A DNA stretch of 64,000 nt from Rhea pennata. Taxonomy: Eukaryota > Chordata > Aves > Rheiformes > Rheidae. Position numbers and translations under genes: made by a program. Shown in pieces: positions 28,201-41,275 of this stretch (positions are counted from its first letter, which is position 1; each line of letters begins with the position of its first letter). Where the stretch lies: positions 5,616,157 through 5,680,156 of the forward strand of contig NC_084687.1 in assembly GCF_028389875.1 (NCBI RefSeq), given 5' to 3'. Under the pieces are notes generated by a model. It was not told the DNA's origin, did no database searches, and was given only the letters and a program-made list of their open reading frames with translations.

Positions 28201-31200
28201 ACTCCTACTTATTTCACTGCACGTTGAACCGCCTGCCATTGGGATGAAAGAGCTGCTCTCAAACCACAAATTAATTTTGCATTTGCAGCACAAGAGAAAC
28301 TCCTATTAATCCAGTGTGCAACTCAGGAACCTCCTAGGACTTCTCCGCAAAGATAACATCTGTGAGACAGGATTGCTAGCTTTTGTGTTGATGTCAAAAG
28401 TTTCACAATATTTATTTTCCTTAGAGCTAGGGGAATAGGAAGAAAAATGTGAAAGCAGGAACTCTAAAGGCCGAGTATTCATAATTTTTTTAAAAAAATA
28501 CCTGAGGTTAGTCACACTGCAGAAGCGACTTGGTTGCAAAAAACACATGGGAGTCGCTAACTAACCTGCACTAGGTAGCCTAAAAAGCCTGCAGAACAGG
28601 GAGGACATAGGACGTCCTTCCTGACACACCAACCTCAGCTGACTTCTTCCATCTTGCCCACTCCTCACTATTCAAAGCTATATAATACCATGCTTGGAGT
28701 GCAACTGTGTTTTCTCCTCCATTTCATATTAATGGAGTTCAGATGAATTTTCAGAGAAGACACAGCCTGGAATCAAGAGGCGTATGTGGAAAACCCCTGA
28801 ACACAGGCATGCATGAACACTTCCATGGGCTGTGCTGACTGTACCGGCTACAAGTGGCAAAAGAGGCTGGCCAAGCTGTCACCACAGCTATGTGCCGCAC
28901 CAGATTCCTACCTGCTTTTCATGGTGATACAATGATGCCAGTGTATACGGCAGAATCTGGAGTGCAGAGAAGGTGAAGCCTGTCAGAGCAGCTGAGATGG
29001 TAACAACAATGATGCTGTGGGAAAGGCACATGACGAAGGCAGCCATGGGGAAGAACACCACACTGGCCAGGTAGACTGTTCGCGTCCCAAACTGCTTCAC
29101 CATCCAGTCCATGATTGTCGAGAAGAAGATGGACATGACACATTGCAGGAAGAGCCCCAAACTACCCATGCGGACACCTGCAGATAAAGCAGAGGTGGTG
29201 ACAGGAACAGCCCTCAGTTCAGTCAGCCAGACATCCTTGGGCATCATTCCCTCCCCTCCAGGGTCCAATCCAGGAAAGTCCATGCTGAATGTGGCACAGT
29301 GCCAGACAGCCAGGACAGCATGGCACTGTACCACACAGCAGAGCAGCATCAGCTCATGTAGCCTGGCTGGTGCAACACAGGGATACATCCCCTACCCTCC
29401 ACTGGCAGGGAGTATTTCCTACATGCGCTCCTGGATACGCCAGGCTAACCGGAGGGGCAATGAGAGTTAGGAATCCACATGCCATTCTTGTCTTTGAAAG
29501 TTCCTGTGCTTACCTTCCCACTCTTAAGACTCAAGATCTGTTACCTGCTCATGAACCAGGATGTGCCATCAGATGCCAAAACCAGCAACAGAACAAAAGG
29601 AACAAAGAATTATGCTTAAACCAATAGGAAAATACAAAACATCCACTAAGTGGCTACAGTATCCGGTAGCAATCCGGACCTTACCCTTTACAAAGATTTA
29701 TTAGATTTCAGGGAATTAAAACCATTAACTGTTTGGAGCACGGATCATTACTCAATGCAGGTTTCTATGACAGCTAGCACAATGAAGCCCTGACCTGCTG
29801 GAAGCTCTACATTGCAAGTGTTAAATAATAATTAAGCTCCCTCTAAGTTAGACACTCAGTACAAAGAGGCAGTGTACTGCAGAGCTCACAGAGGCAGTGA
29901 GTGGAAAACTCAGAGGGTAAGCTATACAGCTAGAGGAAGAGGGCCAGGGAAGTGCCTCCGAGAATAAGAAGTAGATCTGCAAGAGGAAATGAAGGGCTGG
30001 GCATTGGAATCAGCACTCTGGCACAACACAGCAGCCAAAATGGGCCAGCAGGCAACAACAGCAAGCAGGTAATGCACTGCAGCTAGCAGTATCCCACGAT
30101 GCGGACGTGGCAGTGGATGTACTGCTCCAGTGATGATCCCTATCAGAAAGCACTGGAGGGAGGGAGGAGAAGAGGGGAAGCTGCCTGAGGACTTCCTGGG
30201 TAGAGATGTGAGATGAAGACATCTCAGTAGCATGTAAGAGAGATGCAGCAAAGCCCACCTCATTGCTCCTGAGCACTCCCTGTCTTTCCAGCCCTTAGTC
30301 TGCAAGAGATGGAGAACACCATTATCCCTCATTTAAAAAGCAGGAAATAGCAGTGAAAGAACTCAGCAGAGGCATCAACAGCTGACAGACAGATCTGAAT
30401 ATGTCCTGGTCAGCATGCCACCTGCTTCTGCCACGTAACAGTTCAGCCCTGGGACAGGGCTTTGCTGCTTTGTGCCTGGTAGCTCAGAGGAGAAAGAAGT
30501 GTTCCCCCATTCAGTCCACCGTGCAGTGCTCTGTGGGCTACAAGGGAATGCTTTTTCCTGAACCCTCTGCAGAAAGTGTACAGTTTCCTGTAACATGTGA
30601 TTTTGCATTACTAGCAGAGTTCAGCCCATTCCTAGCTCCCACTAAATGCTCCTGTTATAGGGAAGCCCTGCAGCCTCAGAGCAGCTGGTTCACTTCTTAC
30701 CTTCATCGTAGTGGCGTCTAGCATCCGTGCCTGGCTTGGCTCTGGGAACGCCATGGTAAAGCCCTTCCCCAACAAAGTCTGTGTAGAAAAGCATGAAAGT
30801 CATGAGTGCCATCCAGCTGCAGAGCTCAGCCACAAACAGGCGCCGGATGACTCTGGGTATGCGGCAGTAGAGGCTGTGCAGCCGCGGCACCAATGTGCAG
30901 AGGTTTCTCAGGGCCTGCATCACATGCCTGGCCTGCAGCAGGCTCCTGGACACCTGGCAAGAGCAGCAGGCAGGAGACGAGGGCTTAGGGGGAGCATCCT
31001 TCAGTGCTGGGCTGGCCAGAATATCTGCTTGAGTAGCGGCCTCCTCTGTCACAAAGAGAGTGGCCAGCATGCAGCCGAGGAAGATGATGGCCAGCAGGCT
31101 GAAGAGGCACATCTTCTGACCACCCAAGTATGGGGCCAGGAAGCTGCCATCCCAGTCAATTGCTGGAAGTAGGTAGCCAATGCAGCCCCCCAAGCTGATC

Positions 31201-31961
31201 ATGAAGGCGTACATGGAGAAAGCCTGGCGGCAGTTGTCTGGCTCCTGGAAGAGGTCTGAGAGCAGGGCTTCCAGTGGAGTGAAGCAGACCTGGCCGCAGA
31301 AATCCAGTAAGCCAATGCCCAGGATGAGGAAGGTAATCTCCAGTGGGCGAGCGCTGAGGGCAAAGAGGCTGGCCAGGCTGCTGGCATGCGGGATAATGAA
31401 GAGGCTCAGCAGGACTCCCAGGCACAGCATCCAGATGAAAGGCCGCCTTCGGCCATAGCTGCTATGCCAGTGGTCACTGGCAGATCCAATCATTGGGACA
31501 AAAATGAGACCGAGGACAGGGCCTATCCCTGGAAAAGAGACAGCAGTGGCGTTAAGGGGGTAGATCTGACAGGACACTGGCATCCCGGTCTGTGGGCACG
31601 GTAACAAAAGCCTAGGACATTTCAGGAACTCACACAGCTGCCTCCTCCAAATGCAAGGTTGCCCTTGATATAACAATATCCCTGCACACCACCCTACAGA
31701 GACAAGCAAGCCTCCATGCCCTTACTTGCCCCCTATCCTTCACACTCGCGCAGAAAATGAGCACCTCAAAAAGGAGATAAACTACCTACCCAGAACCATG
31801 GTCATGAACTTCTCCTCCACACCCACTTCCAGCAGTAGTGGAGGCACGTAGGTTATCCCTGCAGCCAGACAGACCTCCAGGCCGAACGTCAGGGAGTTGA
31901 CCAGCAGGAGCTGGGCCTTGCGGTTGTGGAAGAGCATGCTGATCCATGCTTTCTGCGCCAT
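24792..31961 (-). CDS. SLC45A3: SLC45A3 (prostein), MFS sugar/H+ symporter family, four coding exons
   Basis: Coding exons 31961-31790, 31528-30701, 29177-28912 and 25244-24792 join in frame to 572 residues (human 553). Matches to human prostein include LTFGLEVCLAAGITYVPPLL near the start, GRRRPFIW (83-90), LLDFCGQVCFTPLEALLSDL (131-150), LFVAELCSWMALMTF (288-302), ALTGFTFSALQILPYTLASL (397-416) and a C-terminus of FDKSDMAKYSV. SLC45 proteins are 12-helix major-facilitator carriers related to plant sucrose transporters, and the RxGRRxP loop between helices 2 and 3 is diagnostic. Family members are reported to move sugars with protons; human SLC45A3 is best known as a prostate marker. A Cys- and Ser-rich cytoplasmic loop (about 219-285) separates the two six-helix halves, and a long variable loop (423-490) carries seven serines. 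All splice sites are GT-AG. The gene is intact. Confidence 0.97.
26078..26165. mobile_element. MIR-like SINE relic
   Basis: GACCTTGAGTGAGTCGCTTC, then CTCCTTACTCAGACTGG and AAAAGTGGGGAAAC follow the MIR core pattern. It lies in intron 3 of SLC45A3. Confidence 0.6.
27115..27160. repeat. (GTTT)n / (GTTTT)n simple repeat
   Basis: Low-complexity T-rich tract with GTTT and GTTTT units in intron 3 of SLC45A3. Confidence 0.9.
28912..29177 (-). CDS. SLC45A3: SLC45A3 third coding exon (residues 335-422)
   Basis: Acceptor TTATCTGCAG|GTGTCCGC at 29178 and donor GAAAAGCAG|GTAGGAAT at 28912; 266 nt, entering in phase 1 and leaving in phase 0. It begins VRMGSLGLFLQCVMSIFFS and ends LASLYHHEKQ, covering about three membrane helices of the second half. 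Confidence 0.96.
30701..31528 (-). CDS. SLC45A3: SLC45A3 second coding exon (residues 58-334)
   Basis: Acceptor TCTTTTCCAG|GGATAGG at 31529 and donor GATGAAG|GTAAGAAG at 30701; 828 nt, with a phase-1 intron on both sides. It encodes helices 2 to about 7, the GRRRP loop (83-87) and the central cytoplasmic loop with ACCSC and basic residues. This is the largest coding exon and the most similar to the human protein. Confidence 0.96.
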
Positions 31962-32224
31962 GCTGCCCTCACACCCTGTACTGACAGAGGGTCGTGTCAC
32001 TCCAGCTGTGGCACTCCCAGGGATGTCCCACAGGCAGACAACAAGGTCTGGAGCTTCTCTTCTTGGTCTGCTGGACGGATGCTGCCTCCCATTTTTAGTG
32101 ACTGCGAATGAACCATCTTTTCTTCCTCCTCTTACTGCAAGATGTGGCCCTAGCAGTGCTGAGTCCAGGTGTGGGCAGCCAGGGCTCCTGTTCGAGGCCC
32201 CCCCTTCCGTTCACATGCTGTGCT
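31790..32224 (-). CDS. SLC45A3: SLC45A3 first coding exon (5' UTR plus residues 1-57)
   Basis: Coding runs from the ATG at 31959-31961, in good context (GGCAGCATGG), to the donor CTGG|GTAGGTAG at 31790. It encodes the short cytoplasmic N-terminus MAQKAWISMLFHNRKAQ, helix 1 and the start of the loop before helix 2. A strong acceptor with a long pyrimidine tract (CTCTCTCTTTTCTCAG) ends at 32225, placing 263 nt of 5' UTR in this exon. The leader holds several upstream ATGs. The UTR boundary is inferred from the splice signal alone. Confidence 0.85.
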
Positions 32225-32518
32225 CTGAGAAAAGAGAGAGCTTGTTAGAAACAACATGTTCCAGAGTGCAGAAAAGGACTAAAACCAGCACTGCACAGAT
32301 ACTGCACAGGCACATCACAGCTGAGAGAGACAGGCCCTGTCCCAACGGGCTTACCAGCTCTGGGCAGACGTGAGAGGCTGAAAAGAGGGCACCTGAGAGA
32401 GGTCTAGGATTAAAAGACACTGGCTACATTCGTGCTCGGTTTCTCTCCAAGAGCTTGTGACAGGTGAGACAGACACCTGTCAGAAATGGTTTGGGAAAAT
32501 CCAATCTTACCTTGGGGC

Positions 32519-32627
32519 AAAGGGAGGTGTAATGATCTCTCAGCATCCCATCCGGCCCCATCTCATAGACGGGCCATTGTAGCAGAGAGACAAAGGTCTG
32601 ATCTTCAGAAAGGGCTTCAGGTCCCAT
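32519..32627 (-). other. Candidate alternative 5' exon with a strong donor, upstream of SLC45A3
   Basis: On the minus strand CCCCAAG|GTAAGATT at 32519/32518 is a near-perfect donor. The 100 nt before it stay open from an ATG at 32627 (MGPEALSEDQTFVSLLQWPV and on). It lies 290 nt upstream of the acceptor at 32225. It could be an alternative leader exon of SLC45A3 or a chance site. The adjacent sequence looks MIR-like, which lowers the odds. Confidence 0.2.
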
Positions 32628-34044
32628 CTCCCAGTGAAATCAATTAAGAGTCCCCCCAGAGAATCGAGGCTGCAGCCACTTGCCTGTGGTCACGCAGAGC
32701 AGTCTCCAGAGACCCACATTGCTGCTTAATGACCTGGCCATCATCCCCTCTGCTCTGCAGCTCCCAGGGAAGCAGTTTCACCCAAACCCTGTCTCCAGCC
32801 CGAGATGGGGCACAGAGAACAGATGGTGCCTCCGTGCAGTTTTGCAAACAAACCTGACCCAGTTTAGCCTTGTCTAACAGTGAACGGCAATTACCTTACT
32901 CATTAGTCTGAGTCATTTATTTGCCCTGTAACATGCTCCCTCTCCAGCCTTCTTCAGAGGGGAGAGGCCACCAGATCAGGACAGGGTCTAAGCAACTAAG
33001 GTAGAGTAAGCAAATGCCTCTTAGCAACCTGTTATGAGCCTGCTGTTATTAGAGTCTGCAAATGAAAGAAACCCTGCAAGGTGAACTGCGTCTACTCTAG
33101 TCAACCAAACAGCTGTTTTGCTAAAAGTATCTTGTGAAGATGCCTCATCTCTGTCTGCAGCCCAGTCCCCAAGTGCTTTGGGCCCTTCTGGATGAAGGAG
33201 GCTGAGCAGAACACAAGATATGCAAGTGGAGTTTATCTCGGCTTGCTTCCTCCCTGACTGCAGCACCTACCTGCCCACATACCCCTTCCATACTAGAGAG
33301 GCTAACTAATACGGAGTTCTCCTTACTTATCTGGGGAGAGTGATCCCAGCAGGAGAAACTAGGTGAAAATCCAGTTTTGCAGCCCTGCCCCCTCTAAATT
33401 CTTTGTCTCAATTACAGGGGAAAGGGAAAGACTTCCACAGGGAGCGTCCCCAGGCAAACACTTGCCCTTCCTCCTCAGCACAGAGGCACTCAGTGCTTGA
33501 GGTCATGCCTGGTGGAGCAGGTCAGATTCTCCTGGATCCAGAGCGGCTGCTTGGCAGAGGGTCGAGCCAGGTTGATGGAACCCCTGACAAACGCTGAAGA
33601 ACCACTGAATCAGGAGTATGTTGGACTACAGCCCTACCACAACCACACAGGGCAGAACTAGAACACCGTACTGTCACCAAACTCTGTACAAATTAGTGTT
33701 CTCTAACTTCAGCAGCAGCACAAGTGTTAGAAGCAGACAGGTGCAGTTGGGAGGGTTTCCAAATCCTCTTCTTCCCTTCTCAGCATCAGCCAAAAGACCT
33801 ACAAAGAGATACCTGGGTGAAACTGCAAGTGGGGTGATGAGGTTTTTACAAAGACACAAGCATCATTTTCTACCTCTTACTGCTGTGGAGGAGAAAGATA
33901 CCGCTCCTGAGCTGAGGAGCTGATGGGCTGCCAATTAATTATGCACAATAAATACTGATTACTTTCTTACCAGAGTTACCAACCTTCCCCCTCCATGCTC
34001 CCTTAGACTTTGACTGTCACAAAGGGTATCTTCTTTTAACAACA

Positions 34045-34135
34045 GTGAGCATTCAAACGATTTGCCCAAGGTCAAATCGGAAGTTAATGCAGAGGGAGAA
34101 TAGCAGCAGTTTTCCTTTAATCACTAGACATCACT
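34045..34135. mobile_element. MIR-like SINE relic, 3' part
   Basis: ACGATTTGCCCAAGGTCAAA, then a Gln/Gly-coding-like purine stretch and TTAATCACTAGACATCAC, following the same order as the 17.6-kb copy. Confidence 0.6.
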
Positions 34136-37100
34136 TCAAAGGAATACTCAGAGGCCCCCCGATATGCTTAGCATTACTTTAGATGCAATCTAACCGCATG
34201 GAAGTGATTGGGGGCAGCAACCACCTTTCTTGGATGTGGGACAGACACAGGATGTCTCAGCCTTGTTCATTTATGAGGAGTGCCCAGCTGGCTGACAGCC
34301 TTAGGACAGGAATTTAAACTGCAGCCCTCCAGCTCCGGCAGTACAAACCTTGGTGCTGTTATCCAGAGGCAGCAGGCTCCCGAGCCAAGAGTAACTGAGC
34401 CACCTTCTCCCTGAGCTAGACCCAGAACAGAGATGCAGTGCTCACTGCCTACTGCACGTTGTCCCGTTAAAACCCATTAAACGTCTCTTTATTTTAACTG
34501 CAAAATACAGACAGCGTGGCTTAGCTGTAAAGACATGCCAGTGCAGACTTGCAAAAGCATCAGAGTGACAGCGTTGGTCTGTAAAGACAGGGGAAGAGGG
34601 ACAGAAAAGGAAGATCTGTGAGGCTCACAGGAGCCCAAAAGCCAGCACTCACCTGCTCCGCGCAGAGAAGCGATGGCGATCCCTCTACTGCCTGCAGAGC
34701 CGGCACTTCACCAAAAGACTGCTTAAGTAATTAGCAAGCAGAGGTGGAACTGAGCTGCAGGTACACATGCGGGTTTGGTTTCAGGGCCCTCCCTGCCTCC
34801 CGATAACACAGCACAACACAGCACGCTGGGGTGTTATTAGCACCGTGGCCACACCTGCGTCTGGGCCCCTCACGCAAGGTGCTGAGCAAACACAGGCTGC
34901 TACGCTGGCCTGACAAAGGACACGGCTCGCTCTTCCCGAGTGCTGTGCCTCTCCTGCCCCAAAACAGCTCAGAAGGAAACTCCAGGACCTGGATATACAC
35001 CTGAATTTTGCCTAAAGCCCTGCCTTGGTGTCAACACTTGTCACCTTCCCTTGCTGGCCTGCTGGCACGTCACAAATCAGCTCTTCCATGCTACGGGTAT
35101 CAGCAGAGCACTGAGCAGGGTAGGAACTTGCCAAACAGGACTCGAACCCCTCAGCAGAAGTACTATGCTGCCCAGGGCTGCTCTTCACCGTGGTGGGGTC
35201 TGGGGCTGCACTGGCAAGCAGAGACAGCTTTAGTACACAGGATTAGGCAATGAGATGCTCCCATCAGTTTTGCAGGTGTCAGTTCGGCTCTAAATAACAG
35301 TCTCAGCAGCAAGACCAAACACTTCATTTAAGCTGCTAATCTTTTGCAGGACAATTTATCTGACAGACTACGCAGGAGGACTGGCTTGAGTCTGGTGCCC
35401 TGTAACTCTGTCCTGATGTGGAAGCATTCAGGCAAAGCACCTCCTAACTGGGAGATCCTGGTCTAACAATTACATTTACAGGACCATCACATCCAATGTA
35501 AGCAGGCCACAGTCTGCCCAGCCCAGTGGGATCTGGCATCTTGTGACAGGAAGACCTTTCACAGCCGGACAGGACAGTTGGTCAGAAGAGCTGAATGACA
35601 GATAAGTCACTTTTCCTGACTCAGTTTCCCCCAAAAATAGTGACAGTATTTGTCCTTCTCTAAGGAGCTCAACAACAAGGCGCCTAGCAAAGACAGCCAG
35701 CCCCCTCAACTACAGGACACACCGGCCCTTCAGAGTAAGGCTTCCTGTACGCAGAAGCACAAGGAAGACACATGTGGGGCTTCGCACAACTGTTCACAGA
35801 GCTCTCAAGCCACCAGGCCATCATCTGCTGCGGAGCATTCAGGCTCTCCCTCTGCTCCTCCTCTCCCTTCCCAGGGGGGTCAAAGCATCTTTAACCCAGG
35901 GTTTTTGCTTTAGTTTTCCAGCTTGCCAACCAAACTGGAAATGGCTTTTCCTTTCTCTGCAGAGAAACAACAAATCAATGCGGAGAGGCTGGCTCACCTG
36001 GCAAGCAGGTAGGAGGGCGGGTCCTGGGGGACGTGGAGAGGCAGAGGAGAGCAGCACTGTCCAGGCAGAGGGAACCCAAGGCTTTTTGGGGACAGAGGCC
36101 CCATTTTTCAGCAACACCAACCAAAGCAGAAAGGACTGCATCTCTCAAAGCCCTGCTGCGTCCTGTACCCTCTCTCCTCTACATTCTCTGAAGGTAGGGA
36201 AGAAGCCGAGCAGTCTGCATCTGCTAAACGCAATGGACGTGGCAACACCGCAGGGATTAAAGTAATGAGGAAGAGAGATGAAGTCAAGAAAAATGGCTTC
36301 TAGGAGTCTGTTTATTTTAAGGCAGTGGGCCAGCAGATTTGGATTCAAGCATTTCCCCTAGTCAGAGTTTGTTCCCGGCTTATGTGCTATAAAGTTTTGA
36401 CAAATGTCTTCCTGTGTAGATGTGGTACAGACACAGCATGGCCCTGCTCTAGAAAGCCCACAGACACAAGCACCAGCAGGTGCACAGACGCACACACGGA
36501 AACAGGATTGAGTTTAGTGGTGATATCAGATGTACAGGCTCGCTGACACGAAACTACACAATGGCTGGTACAAGTCAACCTTCCACTTCCTTTCACGCAG
36601 ATATTGCCTTGTGTATCCTTGCTAACAGCTTTTAACCACACCTTTTGTCTTTAGATGCAACAAAGCCAGAGGCACCTAGAGAAAGTGGATTATGCACGGA
36701 GCATTAGTGGATAGGCACAAGCAAAGACAGAAAGAAGTCTCTCTTCCTCCTGATCTCCTCAAATATTTGGAACACAAGATATTCAAAGAAACTGCATCTG
36801 AACACTGCTTAGACAGAATGAAGATTAAAGGATATAGAGAAAAGCTCACGTTTTTCTCATAAGAATCCATATCCTGCCTCTCTAACCTTTCTAGTCACTT
36901 ACATAGGTGCAGAAGGGACAAGAGACATTGCTAAATGAAATAGCAGCTTCTCTGATTTACGACTGTCATTCATCTACCCTGCAATAGACCAAACAGCCGC
37001 ACTAACGGTTGGTCAACAGGGAGTTAGAATCAACAACCATTTGTGACCTGTCAAGGCTCTGTAATAACCTGTCTAAGCCCTTTCTTATATGGGAGCAAAT

Positions 37101-40100
37101 TACCCTACATCAGCCTCTGCTAAGTCTCCTTGGAGAAACATCCAGGCCGTGGTATTGGCTAGTGCCGGAGACAGGAGATGGCGCTAGGCAGGTGGCTCGG
37201 CTGGGTGCTGCTCCAGTCCAGCAGTTCTCGAGTAGCACAGACCTGCATTTTTTCCTTGCTCTTGCATGGCAGAAAGTTATTCCCAACTGACAGCAGAGAA
37301 AGGGGAGAGCGAAGGGTATTGTTAGCCACTGGGTTTCCATTCATAACCCCAACGTTACATTTCCAACCTTCCAAGGGGCTCCTTATGAATGTTATTAATT
37401 CCCTGCTCCCTGGAAGCCCTTTGGAAGAAAGGGTGGGAGAGAGCGCAAGAGCGAGCGCTTAGGGAAGGGCTGTTCATACAGTGCCAGATCCTTTCACAGC
37501 TATCAGTGTCCATTCAGTGCAGCTGAATGTGAAATACACCATGGAGAATAGCTCTGGCAGGCTTGCGCGGGATGCAATGGAAAACTCACCTGACCCCTCC
37601 TGACCCCCTCCCCTTCCCCCGCGCCTCCCAAATCTCCTTGACCCCATTCACAGCGTGGGGAGCAGGGAGTGGTCATTCAGCAGGGATGGGAGAACGGCAA
37701 TTTATTTAGTCTCTCTGAATTAACTCTGCATTTCCTTTGAGCTCAGGGGCTCCATTATATTGGCCTCAGCAGCTTGGCTTAGGGAAAGAGCAGCAGTGGC
37801 TGGAAAACCCCTCAGACCAGAATGAGGAAGACCCAAGTGCCACAGTTCATTTGAGATTCCCTCCTTTTCCTCCTTGAGATTTCCCTCCTTGTCCAGCAGC
37901 CCAGACACAAGATATGTCTGTCTATCCAGGGCGAATGCTAGGTGCTATGGCTGTGTTTGGAGTGATGGGAAGGGCCCAGTGCCTATCCCAGATCTTCCAC
38001 GCAGTTTGGTTCTTAAGGGAAACATTCACACTTCTCAGAAATGGAGGTTGGTTCTTTCCTGCCTTGCTGCAGCTGCTTCTGTGTAGCACCTATCTTGCTT
38101 TTAGGGCTGTCTAAAAGCTGTAGCTTAGTTCAGGCCCTTTTGTACTTGCTGGTGTCCTGATAACCAGACTGATCCCTGGCCCAACAACAACACAAATGTG
38201 TACTGACTGAAGGCAGTTCACTACAATCTCTATCTTATGAACTGAAAGAAAGAAATAAAAGAGAGTGGAAGAGCCTAAATTTTAAGCACCTGCAGCTAGC
38301 ACCAGACTTTCAGAGGGCTGCATCTCCCACCTGCATTCATTCTGCAGGCCACTGAACCAGACTGTACCTGCTGCACAAAGCTGCCGTCTCCCATAACCAC
38401 CGAGCCAGTCACCTTCCCTGCGGCCAGCCAAAGCTCGCCGAAAAGGAATTCAAGATGCAATCTCAGGCCCTGCCAACTTCCTGCTGCCTTGGCCACAGCT
38501 GCAAGCCATTTCAGAGCTGTAAGCTATTTCAGAGCTATCGGGCTATGTCTGTACCTGGCAGGGAGCAGACAAGGGTCACAAGCCACCCAATAACCTTTCC
38601 TCTACCATTAGCCTTCCTGACCTGGGAGGCCGTCTAGTCCCAAGCGTTAGCAATGTTGGGCTGCTCCAGAGCCAGCCCAAGGGACTCATTCACGCGCACA
38701 GAAGCTTCGGGAGGCTTCCCCCCCCCCACCCCCACTACCAGCATTTTCTTCAGGCGAAGGTGGATCTGTGAGGGCAAGTGGCTGTTTATGTTGAGGGTAT
38801 TTTGAATACTTGATTCCATTCACCTTCAGACAGCATCTTACAGTAAGCAGCAAGGGCACATAAAGCAGGTCACTATTTGTCTCCCCTTGACTAGCCATAT
38901 AAAGCAAAAGCACAGTCAGAAAAAGAGATCCACTAAGGCCATGCGCCAAGTTAATGAGAGGGAAGAGCCCCATCGTCCATCAAGACATTTGCAATCAGTC
39001 GGCAAGGCCAGAGCCACCTTAGCCCAACATTCTTCACTAAGGAGAGACTATGGACAGCAAATGAATGTCCCTACAAGACAGATGAAAAGGTCAAGAAGTT
39101 TGTTAAGAAGGGGCACTAGGCAAGGATGTTTTCCCAGCCAGCAGGCTAACAGCATTGTCCACATCCAGCCTGTTGTATGGAGAGGAGTACTTTCTGGAGA
39201 GGGGAAAGATCTGTCCCCCTTGCCCTTCACTCTGCATTTCTTCGGTATTTCATGCTCTTTTCTGAGGCCAGGCCAACAATTCTCTTTATCCTCACCCTTG
39301 ACCCACAACATGAACACCAAACAGAAAGCGCGGCAGCCAACGGACTCCACTGACCTCCTGTCCCACAACCTGCTTCTTCCTCCGGCAGACAAAGGAAGGT
39401 CTCCTGGCAGAAGGTTTTCTCCCAGGCTTTGGCTGCCTGCACTCCCATGTCTGCCTATTTGACCAGAGGAAAAGATACAGCAGCAAACAACAGTGGCCAG
39501 TTGGAGCCTGTCCTCCCTCCCCTCCCTGCAACGAACAGGAACCGCCTGCCTGACTAACGAGGTCACTGACTCAGCAGAGGCCACGCTGACACTTTATGGA
39601 GCTTGCTGCACTCCTAAAGGGGATGGACATCAGTGAAGTGCACACTACAACGCCAGCGGGTATCATTAACTCTCCCATGCTTGGCCAACTTCATCACCAT
39701 CGGAGCCAAGCGGCAGCAATGGGTTTCAGGCTGCGGGGAAGAGCTCACTGCTGTCCACGCTGGGAGGAGTGGGAGGACCAAGACGAGCCCCCATGCAGGC
39801 AGGAGCAGGACGCTGCCTTGTGCGGACAGGCAGGAGCCGAGGCCGCACGGCTGTAATCTTGCCTTGTCGGCCTGTGGCTCAGCCCCATCTCCATCAGGGA
39901 CACGTCAAAAGACAACTGCACTGCAGGGCCAAGTTCAGTCGCGATGCAATGAAGAACGGACTACCTCCAATAAATATACCTTGGCTGAGCTCAGCTGCAG
40001 AAGGACCTGAAAGCACCTCTGGAAGAACCGCAGTGGGGCTACTTGCCCCGCCATACAGTAGGATAGTCCTTGCACCACTTTGCCTGCTCAGAACCAGCAT

Positions 40101-40984
40101 CTAATCACCAAATAGGGTCAAGTACCTAGAAGTCTCAGACACTCTTAAACACACACCCTGCAACCAAAGAAGGGTTTTCAACCTCTACTCGCAGAGCCTC
40201 ACGCACGGTCACCCTTTCCTCAGTTGGCTTCAGGTCTGCTATAAAGCATTCAAGGCCGCCAGCCGAGGCTGGCTGGCCCTATGCGAGAGCTAGGGCTCCA
40301 CTTTAATACTGCAAGATCCTAGCTCTTGCTTTTATTCATGAGGGAAGCCCCTGTTTTGGGGTCAGGGCTGAAAGAGGGGAAAGATCCAGTTATGCTTTTC
40401 ACTTGAGTGTTTTTTTTTTTATTATTTTTTTTTAATACTGTGCCCATCACCTTGGTATTTGGTCTAATTCAGCATTTTTTCCACCCCCTCTTCTATTATT
40501 TTTAGCAGAAGAATAAAAATGTAAATTGAATTGGAAGAGGAAAAAATAAGCCCCTTCCAGGTGCCCCCCTTCTCCACAGTGTGGTAATGGGCACAGATTA
40601 TATTCGGCACCACATGACCAGGGCCCGTATTTATATGTCAGTGAGTAAAACCTACCCCGCTGAGCCGCCTTTTCTCTGCCTGAGGCTGGGGGCTTCTGCT
40701 ACGCGTCTAGTCAAACAGGCCCACAAAGGGGATTAAGGAGAGCCCCTCAGCCCCGCAGAGTAATCCATCAAATTATCCCGTGTTGGCGTTGCTGTCCTCT
40801 TAAAAAAAAGAGGGGAAAAAAAAAGAAAACCCTCCAAAGGCTTTTAAGGCACTGAAATTACACTTGAGCTTGAAACACTCCACCCAGCTGCTCTAACCCC
40901 CAGCACAATGGGCTGGTTGTAAAGGGAATACCAGGAGCAGGGAGCGAGGAAAAAGAGACGGACGCTGTTAAAAAGGGCAGCGGC

Positions 40985-41275
40985 CTCCCCATGCGCGAAA
41001 ATCCAACAGGTGGCTCAGCCCCCTCCTCCGCTCCCGGCATCCCGGCGCGGCCCCGGCCACGCTCGGGGGCATCCCGGGCCGCCGGGCTGCACCGCGCCGC
41101 GGGGCCGCCGCGCTCCCGGGGAGCGTTCGGACGCGCTGGTCCCGCGCGGGAGGGACGGGGAGCACGGCCTCACCGCACCAATGGCGGAGCCCGCGCCCGG
41201 TCGCGGAGGGGAGTCCGACCCTCTCCCGCGGTGCCCCTTGCCGAGCGGCTCTAACGCTGTCACCCCACAGGCTCC
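40985..41275. promoter_or_regulatory. CpG island within the putative SLC45A3 first intron
   Basis: A 290-base block dense in CpG (for example CGCGCCGCGGGGCCGCCGCG) inside otherwise CpG-poor DNA, 9 kb upstream of the SLC45A3 start codon. On the minus strand GGTGCG|GTGAGGCC near 41172 could be a splice donor. On the plus strand a CCAAT box occurs in ACCAATGGCGGAG at about 41177. It may be an alternative SLC45A3 promoter or that of an unrecognised non-coding transcript. Confidence 0.5.

Noticed and set aside
30711-31172. 153-codon plus-strand open frame
   Set aside because: It is the antisense shadow of SLC45A3 second coding exon, whose conserved protein is on the minus strand.
38887-39584. 191- and 178-codon open frames on opposite strands
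   Set aside because: They overlap each other, have no family resemblance, and lie within the putative SLC45A3 intron.
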